Below are positions 13,813-27,403 of a stretch of 64,000 nucleotides of DNA, one piece after another. Numbering within the stretch: the first letter of the stretch is position 1; the number at the start of each line of letters is the position of its first letter. The stretch is from assembly GCA_009741485.1 (NCBI GenBank), contig CM019217.1, positions 45,294,873 to 45,358,872 of the forward strand, in the 5' to 3' direction. This DNA comes from Malurus cyaneus samueli. Taxonomy: Eukaryota > Chordata > Aves > Passeriformes > Maluridae. The position numbers and the translations under genes are program-made. A model generated the notes under the pieces. That model was not told the origin of the DNA. It saw only the letters and a list, made by a program, of their open reading frames with translations, and made no database searches.

Positions 13813-16439
13813 TCATTTCAGTCCCATTGAGTTAGAAAGAAGTTTGAGACATTCCAAAGGTAAGAGATAATCAACAGCAAATTATTTTAGATAATTTCAC
13901 ATTTTCCCAGGTGATTTCAACTCTCTGAAGGTGTATTTGAGTTAGGAATTTAGCCAGACTAAATCTCTGAGTTGCTGCAAGTCAATAAATCACGACTGCT
14001 GACCTCTTGGGAGTAATAGTGTTAGAAGCAGGAGCATCAATATCTGATACCTTAGACAGCCCAGTAATTTAACAAAGCTGATGATCACACTTCAAAATTC
14101 TTTTTTCAGGACACTGCATCTAAAAAACTCCCACCAGGCCCTGCCTTGAAAATCAATTGATTTTAAATTTGTTTTATCTGAGAGAAGTCAGGGTTCCATT
14201 AAAAATCACGCAGTGGCACTGATTCAAAGCATTAGTTTTGGTAACCTCACTATGCTGACAAAACACGACATGTGGGGTTAAAACTCATCATTTCTTTGTG
14301 GTTCTTTTCACTCACATGTTTGTGTCTTTCCTGCTGTAGCAGCACCACCTTCTAAAGACCTTGCTGCACCCCTGTGCTGTCAGAACCCGATTGCCCATAT
14401 CCACCTCTTTCATGCCCAGCAGGAGAGACTGGAGGCTGAAAGCAAAGGGTTCCTCACCACAAGATAGCAAGGTAGGTTTGGGATGGCAAGAGCTGCCCTG
14501 AGCAGTATCTTGCTGCCTGCCTGTTAGGGGAATTGACGCAATATGTGGGTGATCACCAGCAACAAGTGAATGATATTCTGTGGGTAGAAGCCAAAAGAAA
14601 GAAATGGGAGAAGGAAAACCCAGCACCCCAAATAGGGATGACATTGCAAGCCTCCCTTGATGCCACAAGCATAAGGGGAGGAACTTCATGATGCAGGCAG
14701 CAATAACTAGAGGAGGTCAGGGCTGCTTCTGATAGCAATAAGGTATCTCAGATGAAAAATTCAAGAAATAGCTGGTTTTCTACTGGGACAAAAATCACAT
14801 TTTGAGGAGGATCAGCTGCAAACAGGCCCTGTTGCTGAATAATGCTGGCTGAGAAACAAAACTGTGCTTCCAGTTCCTTCTATTCAGCATCCACTACTGT
14901 TCAAACTTAGTTTTTACATTCATCCTGTGCTTCTCAGCTGTCAGCACGACACATACTTCTATCCTCTCAGTTCTACTGCCAATATACAGGTCAATGAGAA
15001 TCTTCCACTGCAGTGTCATTCTGGGAATGATGAAGCCAGGCAGTCACTAGGAGTAGGGCGTAACTATTAAAAGTTACCACTTCATATAATTTTCACTCAT
15101 TTCAGTGCAAAAATTGTTGTAAGAGCATAATCTCAAGTGTTCTGGAACAATAATCTACCACACTGCAATTCTTGAAGACCTCTTAATGAAGAGAAACACT
15201 TAAAATTAGTACTTGGCTACTAGAGGAATCGGCCAGTTCATCAGGGCTTTATTGCTGTTAACATATTATCTTTCCCACATAAAATTTATTAACGCAATAA
15301 GAGAAGAAAAAGCAGCACAGGAAGCAGCAAATTCAGAAATGTCAAAAGGGAAGCAAACCCCACTAGTCATCCCAGACTTGTCCTGGACTGGGAACATGTG
15401 AGAGAAGATAATGCCATGATACCATCAAATACCTTAAGATAATTTAACCTATTTTTAAAACAGTTGAAAACTCACAAGAAATGTTCCTTACTTTGAGAAT
15501 TAATATTTCAAAACAGCCCAGTAGAAACACAGTGAAGATATTGAGAGATCATATATCAGCCCTGGAAGATATGTTCATTTCACTTTAGGGTGTTTTCCAA
15601 TCCTAAACTTCTGGAATTCGAAGTAGAAGGATGTTCAACACAGAAGGTTGGTGGTTTTTTTAGCAGTTGTTAATTCATTTATGGTGGAATTGTTTGCATT
15701 AGTCCGCCTTTCTTTTCTGTCAGTTTGGCAATTTTGGAATATACTATTGAGTATTTAAAGAAATATTAAATCTATTAGTGATTCAATACACTTAATTTCA
15801 TCATAGAATACACAAGTGTTTTTTAAATCCTGCTTCTAACCATGAAACAAGCAACATTTCCTAAGTTTCCAGAAAAAAACTTCATATCTGAAAATGATCT
15901 CCAGGTTTCTGTGACAACACTTGAAGCCACCAAGAAATCCCTCAACATACCTTCACCTTTCCTTTGAAAAAAGGACTCTGGCAGGTCCAATTTCTTATTG
16001 AGTATGTGCATCTCCCAGTTTGTCAGTAAATATAGTTGATCAGAAAAGACCACAGCTTCAAACAGTCGTTCAAATTGATTTTGTCATTGCCTTTGTAGGA
16101 AGGTGTGAACAGGCCATTTTGCATTTGCACAGGCTTGGAAGAGGAAAATGAGGACCAGAAGGAAACCATACAAGCACAGAGACATTTGAGGACAGCATGT
16201 TGAGTGGAACTGTCAGGGATCGAACTGCTCTGGACAGTCACCTTGGTTCCCTCCTTACAGGAACCTCTGGGCAGAGAGCACTGGAGCCCCAGGTGAGGGG
16301 CTAGGAGCAGCTCTGGTGACCAGATCCCACAGCCTTCTGCCCACCATGGATACAGCTCTCAAGTTCTCCCAGGCAAGGTCAATGCACTAATCTGTGAGAG
16401 CAAATGAATTGTATGCTTTGGTTCAAATGGAGCCGAGAC

Positions 16440-16620
16440 TCCTTTATCTATCCTGCGCAGGATTTACACAAAAAGTAATTCTTTCTTATGCCAAACTCAT
16501 AATTCAGTTAAATTACTTGCTGCATTAAATTGCTGAATACAGTGATTTATTGATTCAGTCTTAATTGTGACCTTATTTTAATCCTTGTCTTGTTCTTCTT
16601 TAATTAGTTTCATGAAACTG
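16440..16620. other. AT-rich candidate conserved non-coding block
   Basis: The block has repeated TAAT/ATTA cores (for example near 16,505-16,515 and 16,545-16,620) and no coding features. It resembles conserved non-coding DNA in texture only; conservation was not tested. Confidence 0.2.
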
Positions 16621-18729
16621 CAGTAAATTAGCCTAATAATGTTCTTGATAAGCATATACTCATTCACTTTTTGCTTTCTGTAAAATCCATAGAGTACCTG
16701 GGGCTGGTCTATCCCTTCAAGCCATATGAACATCCAACTCTGCCTAATATCTAAGCCCAAATTCACAAAGGAATTGTAGGACACTTAACCCCATGCTAAC
16801 AGAACTCACTCTCATTCATTTATTTCATTATTTATCTAAATGAGTCGAAGTCTACTGCAGCCTTGCCAGCAAGAGTGCAAAGCCTTCCCTCACTGTAGGG
16901 CTGGTGAGCCCAGCATGAAAGAATTAGTGCTGCTTCATTCCCCACAGGACCCCTGCTTGTGTGTTAGCTGTGGTGGCATTGGCTGGTCCTCAGCCATCAC
17001 ACAGGGCCATCACACACACAGTAATGCCGAGGGCTATTGCACCAGCCCCATGGTGACAGGCTGCTCCAGGAAAGGTGCGGGTTCTGTGGGGAAACAGGCA
17101 CAGCACCTGTGCCAGAACTAAGTCTGAATTTTATAGATGCACTCATTATCAGAACAAACCAAAATGCTCAGTCTGCAAGGTCTCTAATTCCCAGCATATG
17201 AGCCCACCCTTTTTGTCTGTGCTGGACTTTCTGCACCAAATCAAAGCAAATTCTGCTAAGCAGGCTCCATAACTAGCTTGTCTTCTTCCCTCTTCAACAC
17301 TCATCACCCCAAGGGTTGGCTCCACTACGTCTTTCCAAATATCCTAATGTGCTGCACAAGTACTACATGCCACATCCCTGAATTCCAAAGACTGAGGACC
17401 TTCAAAGGGAGACTGCAACACCAAAACCCTGAAAATGTCCTGTGTCCCCTTCCACTTTCACCTGAAAAACACACTTCCTATCCAGCAGGAAGGGGAGAAT
17501 GCAAACGTGTCTGCGCAGGCATGCAGCCTGGCTCCAAGGGCACAGCATCAGAAAGGAATATTCAGTGAAGAGTGGTGTTTATAACCATCCTTTATTCTGT
17601 GACTGTGTTAGCCTCTGATACAGGTTGTTTTCTGTGTCCAGGGGAACAAGGTTTTTAAGGAGCTTCTTTAATGGAAATCTATCAAGCTCTGCCAGAAGAG
17701 CTGTGGAACGTGTATTTAACTATGTAGTTTAAATTGTATTTTAAGAAAGAAGAGTGTTTCTTAGCTTTGGTTCCAATTTTTGTTGTCTAGTGCCCAAAGG
17801 AACCTTATGCCAGAGACAAAAATAGAGGGCGGATGTTTCCTGGTTTTGCTATTAGTGAAACTCCACTGGCATGTACTCCCTAGTTAATCCCAGTAGAATC
17901 TGTCTCTTCCCCCATCCAAAATGAGTCCTCAGCCTCACTCTGTCTGTCTGACTGCCAAGCTGAAGAACAATTATTAGCAGAATGATCCCCAAATGAGTGC
18001 TGAACAGGAAACAGAGCTGATTAACTAAGGCAGAAAGCTCTCCAAACCTCATTTGGAGGGCTTTTGCTCACTGAGGGCTCTGCTTGGCACCACTGGGACC
18101 ATCCCCAACACAGTCACATCACCCTGGCGCAGGGAGGATCTGTTTAGCAGAAGAGAGTAGAAGGCAGTCAGACACTGGGAAGCTCATCCCCAACACAGAC
18201 ACAAAATGAGAGACATATTTTAACAGTCTGTAATTCCCAGGTGGATCTGAACACCCTAGGAACCATCACATGGAACTTTTGAATCCAGATTGAGCAGCAC
18301 ACACCAGTTAGGAAAATGCCACATAGGGAAGTCTCATGATGCAGACCACTGCAGTCCTCTCAGACCTTCCAATCTCCTTCTGTACGGTTCTCACAAAGCT
18401 CTATGGCCATTTTCCTACTTTCAAAAACTGCATTTCTCATCTACATACTAAACTTGTGATGAGAGAACTCCTGAGGTGCCTGGGCAATGACCACAACCAG
18501 CCCTGTGAATTGGACACAAAGGCTCAGCCAGTCTGGAGTTTTGCCTTCCAGGCAAAATTACACAATGACAATTTAGCCATTTATTGCCATAAGCAAACGG
18601 TCATCTCTAGCAGCACAATGACCATGCCAAATAGCATTTCCACTTTGTGATCCTTCCCCACAAATGAATCAATTATCACTCCTAGCTGGGGTCATTACAC
18701 AGGCTTGTTCCCTTCTGCATTGTTTGCTC

Positions 18730-18960
18730 AGTAATATTGCTGTGTGTCTTCATTAACTAGCAGTGATTAGGAAAGAAACAACAATAATTCATATTCCAAA
18801 AGTCATCCTCCCATGTACTCATTCACTCACCATTCCTAATTAAGTTCATGAAAGATTAATTCCTTAATGGTTATGATTTGTAATGTTAATTAATTAGCTG
18901 CTTTTCCATTAAACATTCAAAGGTTTCCAGCATTACATAGATTCCTTAATTAGCCCAAGG
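18730..18960. promoter_or_regulatory. TAAT-dense block, candidate conserved non-coding element
   Basis: Around 18,840-18,960 the sequence carries many homeodomain cores, including a run of TTAATTAATTAG and repeated CCTTAAT/CCTAAT motifs, without microsatellite regularity. Such texture is common in deeply conserved developmental enhancers. No alignment was available. Confidence 0.35.
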
Positions 18961-21900
18961 CAAGTGTGAAAAAAAAATAAAAATTGAGTAACTTCTCTTT
19001 GTCCCTTAGGCAATTTATCAGCTGCTTGGTCTTCCAGTCCGTCTCCTTTCCCACTCCATGCAGAATCCCTTTCCTTCAGTGCTGCAAATGCTAATGTATC
19101 TGCATGGCTCATTCATCTTTCTAAGAGGATAACACAAGGAACGGGCACAGCTGACTGACCTCACTCTTACCTTGGGGAGAAAGTGCTTTGATACGAACCT
19201 CGCCTCTCTGCAAGCTCCCCAAGGTGTGCAGACCTGCAACTGAAAAGCTGCCTAGGATTGTGCTACGCCAAAATGCAGCTTGGGATGGGCATCCCCAGGA
19301 CTGCTGAGCTCGGCCAGCAGTGGGACCAGCATTTACATTGCAATTCCAGTTAGCTTGGCAGGAGCTCCCTGCAAATTCAGCTTCATCACAGTTTCCAAGG
19401 CAACTTCTTTGGCTCCTTCTTGTGATAGGTTTTGAGGGATGCCCACAGGGGGGTTGCAGGCTCAGCCTGTCCTTTCTGTCCTGATGGCAGTGACTGGACT
19501 CTCCCACAAAGGGCACTCTGAGAGGCACAGACGAGGCCTTTCTTCCCCAAACCATACTGGAAGCACAGTGGAATGTGGGACCTCTCTCCAGCCCTTCTTA
19601 GCTTGTTCCATGTGGCTTTGCAGCCTCTGGTTACCACCTGCTCAGTCTCAGAGCTGGGAGGAACCAAAAAAAGTCAGGGTTGGATAGTCAGGCTATATCC
19701 ATGGCCCCTTTCCAAAGCCAAGTTCTGCTAACACCACCATTCCCAAAACCCCTCTAGCACAGGGCTCTGGGAGAATATCCATAACTCTGACTGCGCCAGC
19801 ATGGCAGGCTTGACCCAAAGGAAAAGGGCTTTTTGAGAGGTCAGAGCATTATAGCTGAGGAATGGTGTAAGCTAGCCTTAGCTTCAGCTCTACACTTCTG
19901 CACACACCTACTCAAGGAAAGGCCTCCCACCCGGGTGGGTGCTCCACAAGCCAGGTAACTCCCTGCCTCCCCTCTAGTGGTGTAACCACAGTCCTCAGGG
20001 AAAACATCAGCATTGATCATCAGCTTGCTTCCAAGTCTGGCAGATAAACCTGGTAATGTGCAAGGAATGAATGGGAAACACAGTTATAGCAGGAAGCATC
20101 CCATCCTGAACCAACAACACAGGATGAGGAGCTTGCACAGTTGCCACTTACCAGCAGGAAAAGCTCCATGCTAAAGTAATAACAAACACATGAGTAAGAG
20201 GCCACAGCTTCTGTATCCTTTGTACTTGAGAACTCTGCCCTTCGCAATTGTAGTTCATGCCCGAGCTCCCTGCTGGTATCATCCTGTCATTAGTTACTGC
20301 ACTGGTTCCTACACCAAACTCATCTCACTGCTTTAAGCCCTCCACTTGAAGCCCAAAGCAGAGCCAGATCTGCTGCAAAGGGTACCCTCTGTGTGATAAA
20401 CCAAAAAGGAAACTCACCAGCAGGATTTTCTGATGTGGTTATTATCCTGGGGTCAGCACCTGCGAGCAAAAGGGTCTCTCAGTGTAGGAAAATTGGGATT
20501 TGCAGGATCCCACAGTAATGGCACTGTGCTCACGGATACCTGGCCTCAGGGTGCCACATACATCAGAACCATAAAAAGCATGGAGGGAGCAGAGCTCTCT
20601 CATTTAGTCAACCTGGCCAGAATAAATTGCAGAAGAAAAAACACAGCAGTAATCTTGTGCTCCACAGAATGCAGCCTAGGAAATTTTTCCTAACTAATTA
20701 CTCTCCCATACATTCCTCTCTGATCAGAAATGGCAGCGAAAGCCAAATTAATGGGAAAAACCAATATTGCCAATCACACACCTCCTTTCTGCTGGAGCTC
20801 AGCGAAGTGTAAACCAGTTTCAGCAAACTGTCATCTCCATGCAGTGCTTCTATTCCAGCAGCACTTGCTCTCTGTTTAAACATGAGGTGTTTGAATCACT
20901 TTGTGTGCAGCCAGCTCACACTGAAGCAAATGTCCCTCAGGACAGCCACATCAGTCTGATGAGAGTCTTGGTGGCTGGAGGAGCTGACAGGTAGGAAGTT
21001 CTACTGTAAACATCATATGCATCTGCCAAGAAGTCTCCACATCATCTGGTGACAGGGACACATGAGAATTCGAGACAGAGACCACAGCTGAGCCATGTCC
21101 CCAGGTTACCTCGGCTGACCTTTCAGTTTGGATGTTTTCTGCCACTCCAAGTAAACCTTGCCCCTGCGTTTGGCTCCCAGCAGGAGAAGCTGAACAACTC
21201 CTGAAGCATTTCTCTTCTCCGCTTCCTACTGTCATTATTTCTTGGTGACTCACTCCTGAGTGTGCCCACAACCTGCTCAGCCATTGCTGCTGGAAAGCCA
21301 TGCCAAACACAGCCCTGCAGCTCAATCGACATAAATACCACCTGTCCCTCCCCTCCAGCACCAGCACGGCCACCCTTGTGAGTAGAAGAGACCCCAGCCC
21401 TCCAAAATGGGGCTCAGAGTGAGACAGAACAGACCAGAAAAATCCTGTGTGGATTAGCAGGGGAAAGGGAAAGAGAATCAGCCAGGAATGACCCTTGCTA
21501 CCTGCTACCAGTCCTTGCTCTCCGCTCCTGGAAGCCTCTGGGATTGCCAGGCAGGGATCTGAGTGGCTGGGTGAGATCTCACATACCCCAGACATCCCCA
21601 TGCCCTCCTTCCTTCACAGCCCTGTCACTCCTGCAGCTTTCACGATGGATGTTGAAGCGCCAAACCTGACAGAATGGGCAGTTTCACAGTGAATTATAGG
21701 TGTCTCCAGCACAGCAAGGAAACCTGTGCACTGCTGATGCTGTGAGGATGAGACCACTACATCACAGCACTATATTTTCCAGCTGACAGCGTAAATGGTC
21801 CATTGAGCTCTTCACCCTAAAAAATGCTGCAAACAAAACCAGTCACGCAAGCAGGCAAGACAGAGCACTTCCCGTGTGCAAGGCTGCCACCACATGGTAC

Positions 21901-24900
21901 AAGGACAAGCCTATAGATTCCTTCAGCCAGGGCAGGAGAGGGGAAAACTACTCTCACTCTTCCAACCAGCTACGGCCTCACTAACCTGGCCAAATCCTGA
22001 TGTCTCAGCTGGATCAATTGCTCTGGAGAGGAACTGTTACTCTTGCACCCTTTCCATCCACTCCAAGTCATTAAAATCTTTTGCAAAGAAACCACTTGAA
22101 TCCTGTAAAACAGAGATTCCTAAGACACGGATGTGATCTGGCTGTTCTCACTATGAAAAGTTTGAATCAAGCAAATCAGTTTAACATTGCCCCACAGATT
22201 TGAAAAGTCTGGGCTCAGCAGAGCCTGAGAGTGCTGACAGACAAAAATCTACTGAGCTTTTGCAGTTCCTAAACTCACATTGCTTGTGGCATGGAACTAA
22301 TCCAAAAGCATGACACTTCGCATAAGGGCCGGGCAGCTTTGGCCTCTCGTGCTGAACCACAGAGCAGTTCAGGTAACTGTGGTTCTGCTTTTCAGTAACT
22401 GAACCAAAAGACAAGTGCAGAAGCAAGAAGAGCAAGAGAAACCACAGCCTTGTGTTTGGAGGAGCACAGGCCAGGCCAGGCCATAGAAGGGATGACAAGA
22501 ATTTATTTGAACTTAATGAGGACCAGGCAAACAAAGCTGAGCTGCACCTGCCTCTGTCATCCTCAAGCCCAGGCAGTGTTTTGGGGATTCCTGACTTTTG
22601 AAGATCTTCCATCCAGCAGAACCAGTCAGCAACACCACTCAGAAATGGCGCCTCCAACAAGTCCCAGGCTCTATCACCCCCTCCTCCTTTTGTTATTCTC
22701 CTCCCTTGATTGATGGCCGGTTTCTAATGAAAATACAGAGCCCAAAGCAGTGGCTGGCAGTGGTGCAGGCAGGGAGACATGGACAGACACTGCAAAGTGG
22801 TGCCTCTGTCACTGAGACAGGGACAGCCTTCAGCAGCACTGAGCCTTCGTGGGGATGGTGCCTGCCATCTTTGCAGCAAACTCATCTCCAAGCTGTCATC
22901 ATCTTCCCCGCTGAATAAAGGTCTTTTCATCCTCCATTTTCCCCAGCAATCCATCAGGTGGACAGGCATCAAGGCCTGACTAATCCCTGCTGAGATAAAC
23001 CAGCCAACTATGAAATCCTTATCAGCAGTTCATCCTCACTCCCAGAGACCATCAAGTATATTGAGTGGGTTCTTCAAGATAAGAATACTTCCTTTATAGG
23101 GTCAGAGAGAACTGCAGCACGCAGTGCCATGAAACATGCTCAGGGCACAGAACTGCATAAACAGGGCACTGAGAAAACGGAGATGCTGAACCTACTCTGT
23201 CTCCTCCCTTCGACCTGCCCTCCCTCTGCCCTGTTCATAGCTACCATCTACCCTTTTCCTCCAGCACGAATCAGGTAAATCGTCCTCATCCTGCAAACCC
23301 AGCCCCAGGGCGCCAGAAGTTGGACAGAAATTCTGCTGGAATAGATGTGGGAATTGCACTTCCTAAGCAATCACACTGTTCACAGAGCCTTTTCCTGAAG
23401 GGTGAGGAAACAGAAGAGCATGTGAGGCTGTCTCTGAAAGCAGATCTGGGTAGGTACTGCTCTGGCTGAAACCACTCATTTTATGAGAAATAGGTGGCCA
23501 TTAAAGAAGATGCCTTTGACTGTTCAAAGTGTCTTCTCACATGGAAGTATGGAAACTGCAGTGGCAGCTGTGGACACCCTCTGCCCTTTCACAGCTGAAA
23601 ACAGTTTCTGCTGAGCCTCCAGCTGGGCTCTTGCTCTACAGCTGCAGATCATCTCTGGGTTTTAGCCTCAGCACACAGAAAAAAGTGAGCAGGCTTCTAG
23701 GCAGGTTCCCTTAACCTTGTCTCCTGTAACACCTTAAGCAGTTCAGAAGAAGCTTTTACAGCCTGGCTTGAAAGTTTCTGCTCTCCAAGAAAACTTTTGA
23801 CATAAGAAATGCCACTGGGACCAACCACCTCCCTCCAAAGGGGGTATGATCCCAGGAAATCACTAAGACAAAGTGCATGTCCCCTTCAGGAGGGTGTCCC
23901 AGCGCTGCCACGAGTCATTTGAACCAGCACACAGACAGGCAGCAGAAGCCAAAGCCTGAGAACCTGCCCACGACAGATCAAGGAGACAGATGTACTCAAC
24001 TGAACTGAAATCAACAGCAGAGAGTAACTTCTGGAGGAGAGAGAAAGAAGAAAATTATGTTGATTTCTGCCCATCAGGACAGCCTTCAGGAGCTGTCTGC
24101 AGGCTCCAGGGACTGCTAAAGCCCTTGCTCAAGTCCGAGCATCGCAGCAACACACACACATCTCTCCGCCAGGCAGAAGGCTGTTGCTTTGGGCTGTGAC
24201 AGTGACTGCCGGCACCAGCAGACCCAGGAGTGTGTGGGTGCCTCCCGGCAGCCCTTTCCCCACTGTCCCACACAATGAGCAGTGCTCCCATCCCAAAACA
24301 CTGCCCACAGGGCAGCAATCTTATCTAGGGCACAGAATGCTGCAGCACCTGCAGCCACCCCACTTCAGGGGGCACCCCCGTGTGACACACGGATGGAAAG
24401 GAGCTAGGGACACAAAGTGGGCAGCTGGCCAGCCAGTAAATTAATTTCAAAGACAGGCTGGTGATAGATGGGATTCATGTGGGAAACGGGAGAGGATAAA
24501 TTACCCATCTGTGACTGACACAGCAGAGAACAGCAGACGATGGAGCAAAATGAATGGGCACAGAGGGATCAAGGAAGGAAAGACTGAGTGGAGTGTACAT
24601 AATTGAATCCCTGAGGCCTGGATCCTGTCTTGGGGACTACGTGGGATTGCACACGTAGGAGCACAACTGCAGGGAATGATTCACGGGCTGTGTGTGACAG
24701 ATAGGACCCCCAGAGCAATCTCTCAGTGATGTGGAGGTGGGAATGCCACTGACAGGATGGTGAGGGAGTGTATGAGATGAGGAACTTCCTCCACATCTTC
24801 CTATGAACCTCTGAACCCAGTCTCTATCAAAACAGCCTGGAGGAGTCTACCAAAATTAGAGGTGATGCCACAGCTCAGCTCTCAGGACCTGGCCAGGGAT

Positions 24901-27383
24901 GAAGCTTGTCAACTGGAACCAATTCCCCACACACAACAAACCCAGACTTACACCAAAAATCTATTGCTCTGCTCAGTGCTGCTGACTTCTTCCCCACAGG
25001 AATCTTTGTCAGGGAGACTAAAATGTAAGGAAAATCAGCTCTTCCCCTGCTGTGCAGGTTCAGAATGGAAGAACCAGACAGTGGGCAAGTGCCAAACCAT
25101 TTCTAGGGCATTCCAGTCTCACCAGAGGCAGGAGCCCCCCAGTACCTCAGGAAAGAGGCTTTCAGCAGTGCCATCCCGGGCCGGCGTGCCAAAGAGCAGC
25201 TCTTTGATTGTCCTGTGCTGTGTTGGTCAGTTTTACCCCTGCAGTTATTCAGGTGGAAAGACAAACTCCTGTTCTTATGGCAGGAGACCCACACATGCAT
25301 GGCACAAGTGCAGCTGGGATGTGCCCAAGCATTGTGCCCAAACTCTGTGCCCTTCTCGCCCACCTGCAGCAGTGCAGGCTCTTCAGCTGCACTGTGCTGC
25401 TGCTACAGTGGGTTTAAAATCCACCCACAACTGACCGGGGCTGCAAGAGGACATTGACTGCAGGCTATGAATGACAACAGCATCCCTCCCACCAGCCTCT
25501 GCCCTCCAAGAGCCCATCAACAATGCCCAAGAGAAAACTGGAGCAAATCCATGCCCAGATTTCCCCTTTGTCACCTTCCTGCCTGCAGTAGCCTGAAGAA
25601 ACATGTTCCAGTGGGATTTTTCATGCTTTTGAGGCCACCAATGGTTTCTTGCCTTGCAATTCTATTTTCTTTCTTCCAATTTTAAACCTTCAGCATCCAT
25701 CACAGCCTGTCTAAGAGGATAGTTCATGCCACCCTGCTGAATCCTAGAGTTTAAGGTAGCAGGCAATCCAGTGCCTTAGTCTCAATCTTTCTGGTACCTG
25801 GACTTCTCCCAATACCTGTTTTAAGCAGGGGAGGTGATAGCTAGCTTTCCTTTGAGATTGTGAACTAATTTTATGCTGTCTCATAACTCATTCCCAACCT
25901 GCCTTGCCACATAAGCCCTGGGAAGGGTGGCTGGAAATGAGCTCTGGGTTTCTAACTGCCCCCTCACACTTGGAACAGGTCTACTGCCAACAGCAGATCA
26001 GCAAAATTATAACCTGAGTCCTGGAAATTTTCAAGGACGAAGATGTCAGAGGCCACAAATCTTCAACATATTTTCTTTCCCAGAAACACCAGGAGTTTGG
26101 GGCAAGTTCAGATTTTCACGAAATTGACTCAGTTACTTAAAAATGAACTTCAGATAATGATGAATGGATACAGAGTGCGGCCCTCTGGAGAAGGACTTGG
26201 AGTGTGAAAAGCTGGACATGTGTTGTCAGTGTGCACTTACAGCCCAGAAAGCCAACCATATTCTGGGCTGCATCAAAAGAGAATGGCCAGCAGGTCGAGG
26301 GAGCTGATTTTCCCCCTCTACTCCGCTCTCACAAGACTCCACTGGAGGGGGTCACAATCAGTGCCAATCTTTGCAGCAGGTACATCCCAGAAACACCTGG
26401 CCAGCACTCACCAGAGCAGCAGCAAGGCCCTGGAGCACCAGAAGAGTTTGACTGAAGTTCAAATAAATTCTAGCTCCCAGCACACAGGGTTATTCCACCA
26501 AGCATAAGGCAGAAACAGACCTTCTCTGCAGGGATGTAACTTCTAATTACGCATTGTTCCCCACAGCCTGTGTGCTAGGATCATTATTATCTCCCCTGTT
26601 TGTAAATCAGCTACCTGATGTTAACAAGAAGATAACTTCTAGGAGATATGCAAATAATTCTGCAATTTTCCTTTCCAGTGACTCAGCATTCATATCAGAA
26701 ATGTGTTAACAGGATACAAAAGCTGTTAAGAAGCCCTCTGCATAATTATGCTCTTTCTTGCCTCCAGTTCTTAATAATTCATGAAAGAAAATTAGTGTCT
26801 TGTAATAGACACTCAATCTTGCCAGAAGAAAAAAAATCTGTAAGTTATCTTTTCTTCTGTTTAAGATCTCATTTCTGTAATTTTTCCTTCTCTAAAGACT
26901 TGTGTCTAAAATTTTACTCAAATAAGGCAAAATTAAGTACTCTCAGTAGAAAAATATAAGAGAAACAAAATGCTTTCAGAACTGAGGAAACTGGTACCAG
27001 TTTCAAACGTGATAGTCACATTGAGAGTTAATAGAGAACCTTCAGATTACTTTTCCCTATTTTCTCTGCAACATCAAGGGGAAGCATCTGGGGCAGAACA
27101 CATGTCTGTGACTGAGTTCATATCACTGTCACAGAAAGGCAGGTGCAGTGATGTGAAACCAAATGGCCCCATTCACACCATTTGTCTGGGATCAACTGCA
27201 ACACATCGATGGGCCGTGGAATTCTAACTTGTTGGAAAATACATTAGGGTAGAGAATGTTTGTTAGGGGCAGCTATTCTGTTAGGTGACATGACGGCAGT
27301 ACACACCCATGCTGAGCAGGAGCTGTCCAGGAGAAAGCTCCTCTGGAGCACTGAGCTCTTACACGGTTCATGTTGTTCAGGGC

Positions 27384-27403
27384 TTTTTTTTTTTTTTTTT
27401 TTT
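27384..27403. repeat. Poly(T) tract, 20 T
   Basis: An uninterrupted T20 tract. No adjoining recognisable retroelement body was found on either side. Confidence 0.9.

Noticed and set aside
20951..21601. 216-codon minus-strand open frame
   Set aside because: No domain, signal peptide or phased neighbouring exon was recognised. The length is compatible with chance in G+C-moderate DNA.
24862..25434. 190-codon plus-strand open frame
   Set aside because: The composition is mixed, no family is recognised, and it overlaps several other chance frames. No splice or promoter context supports it.
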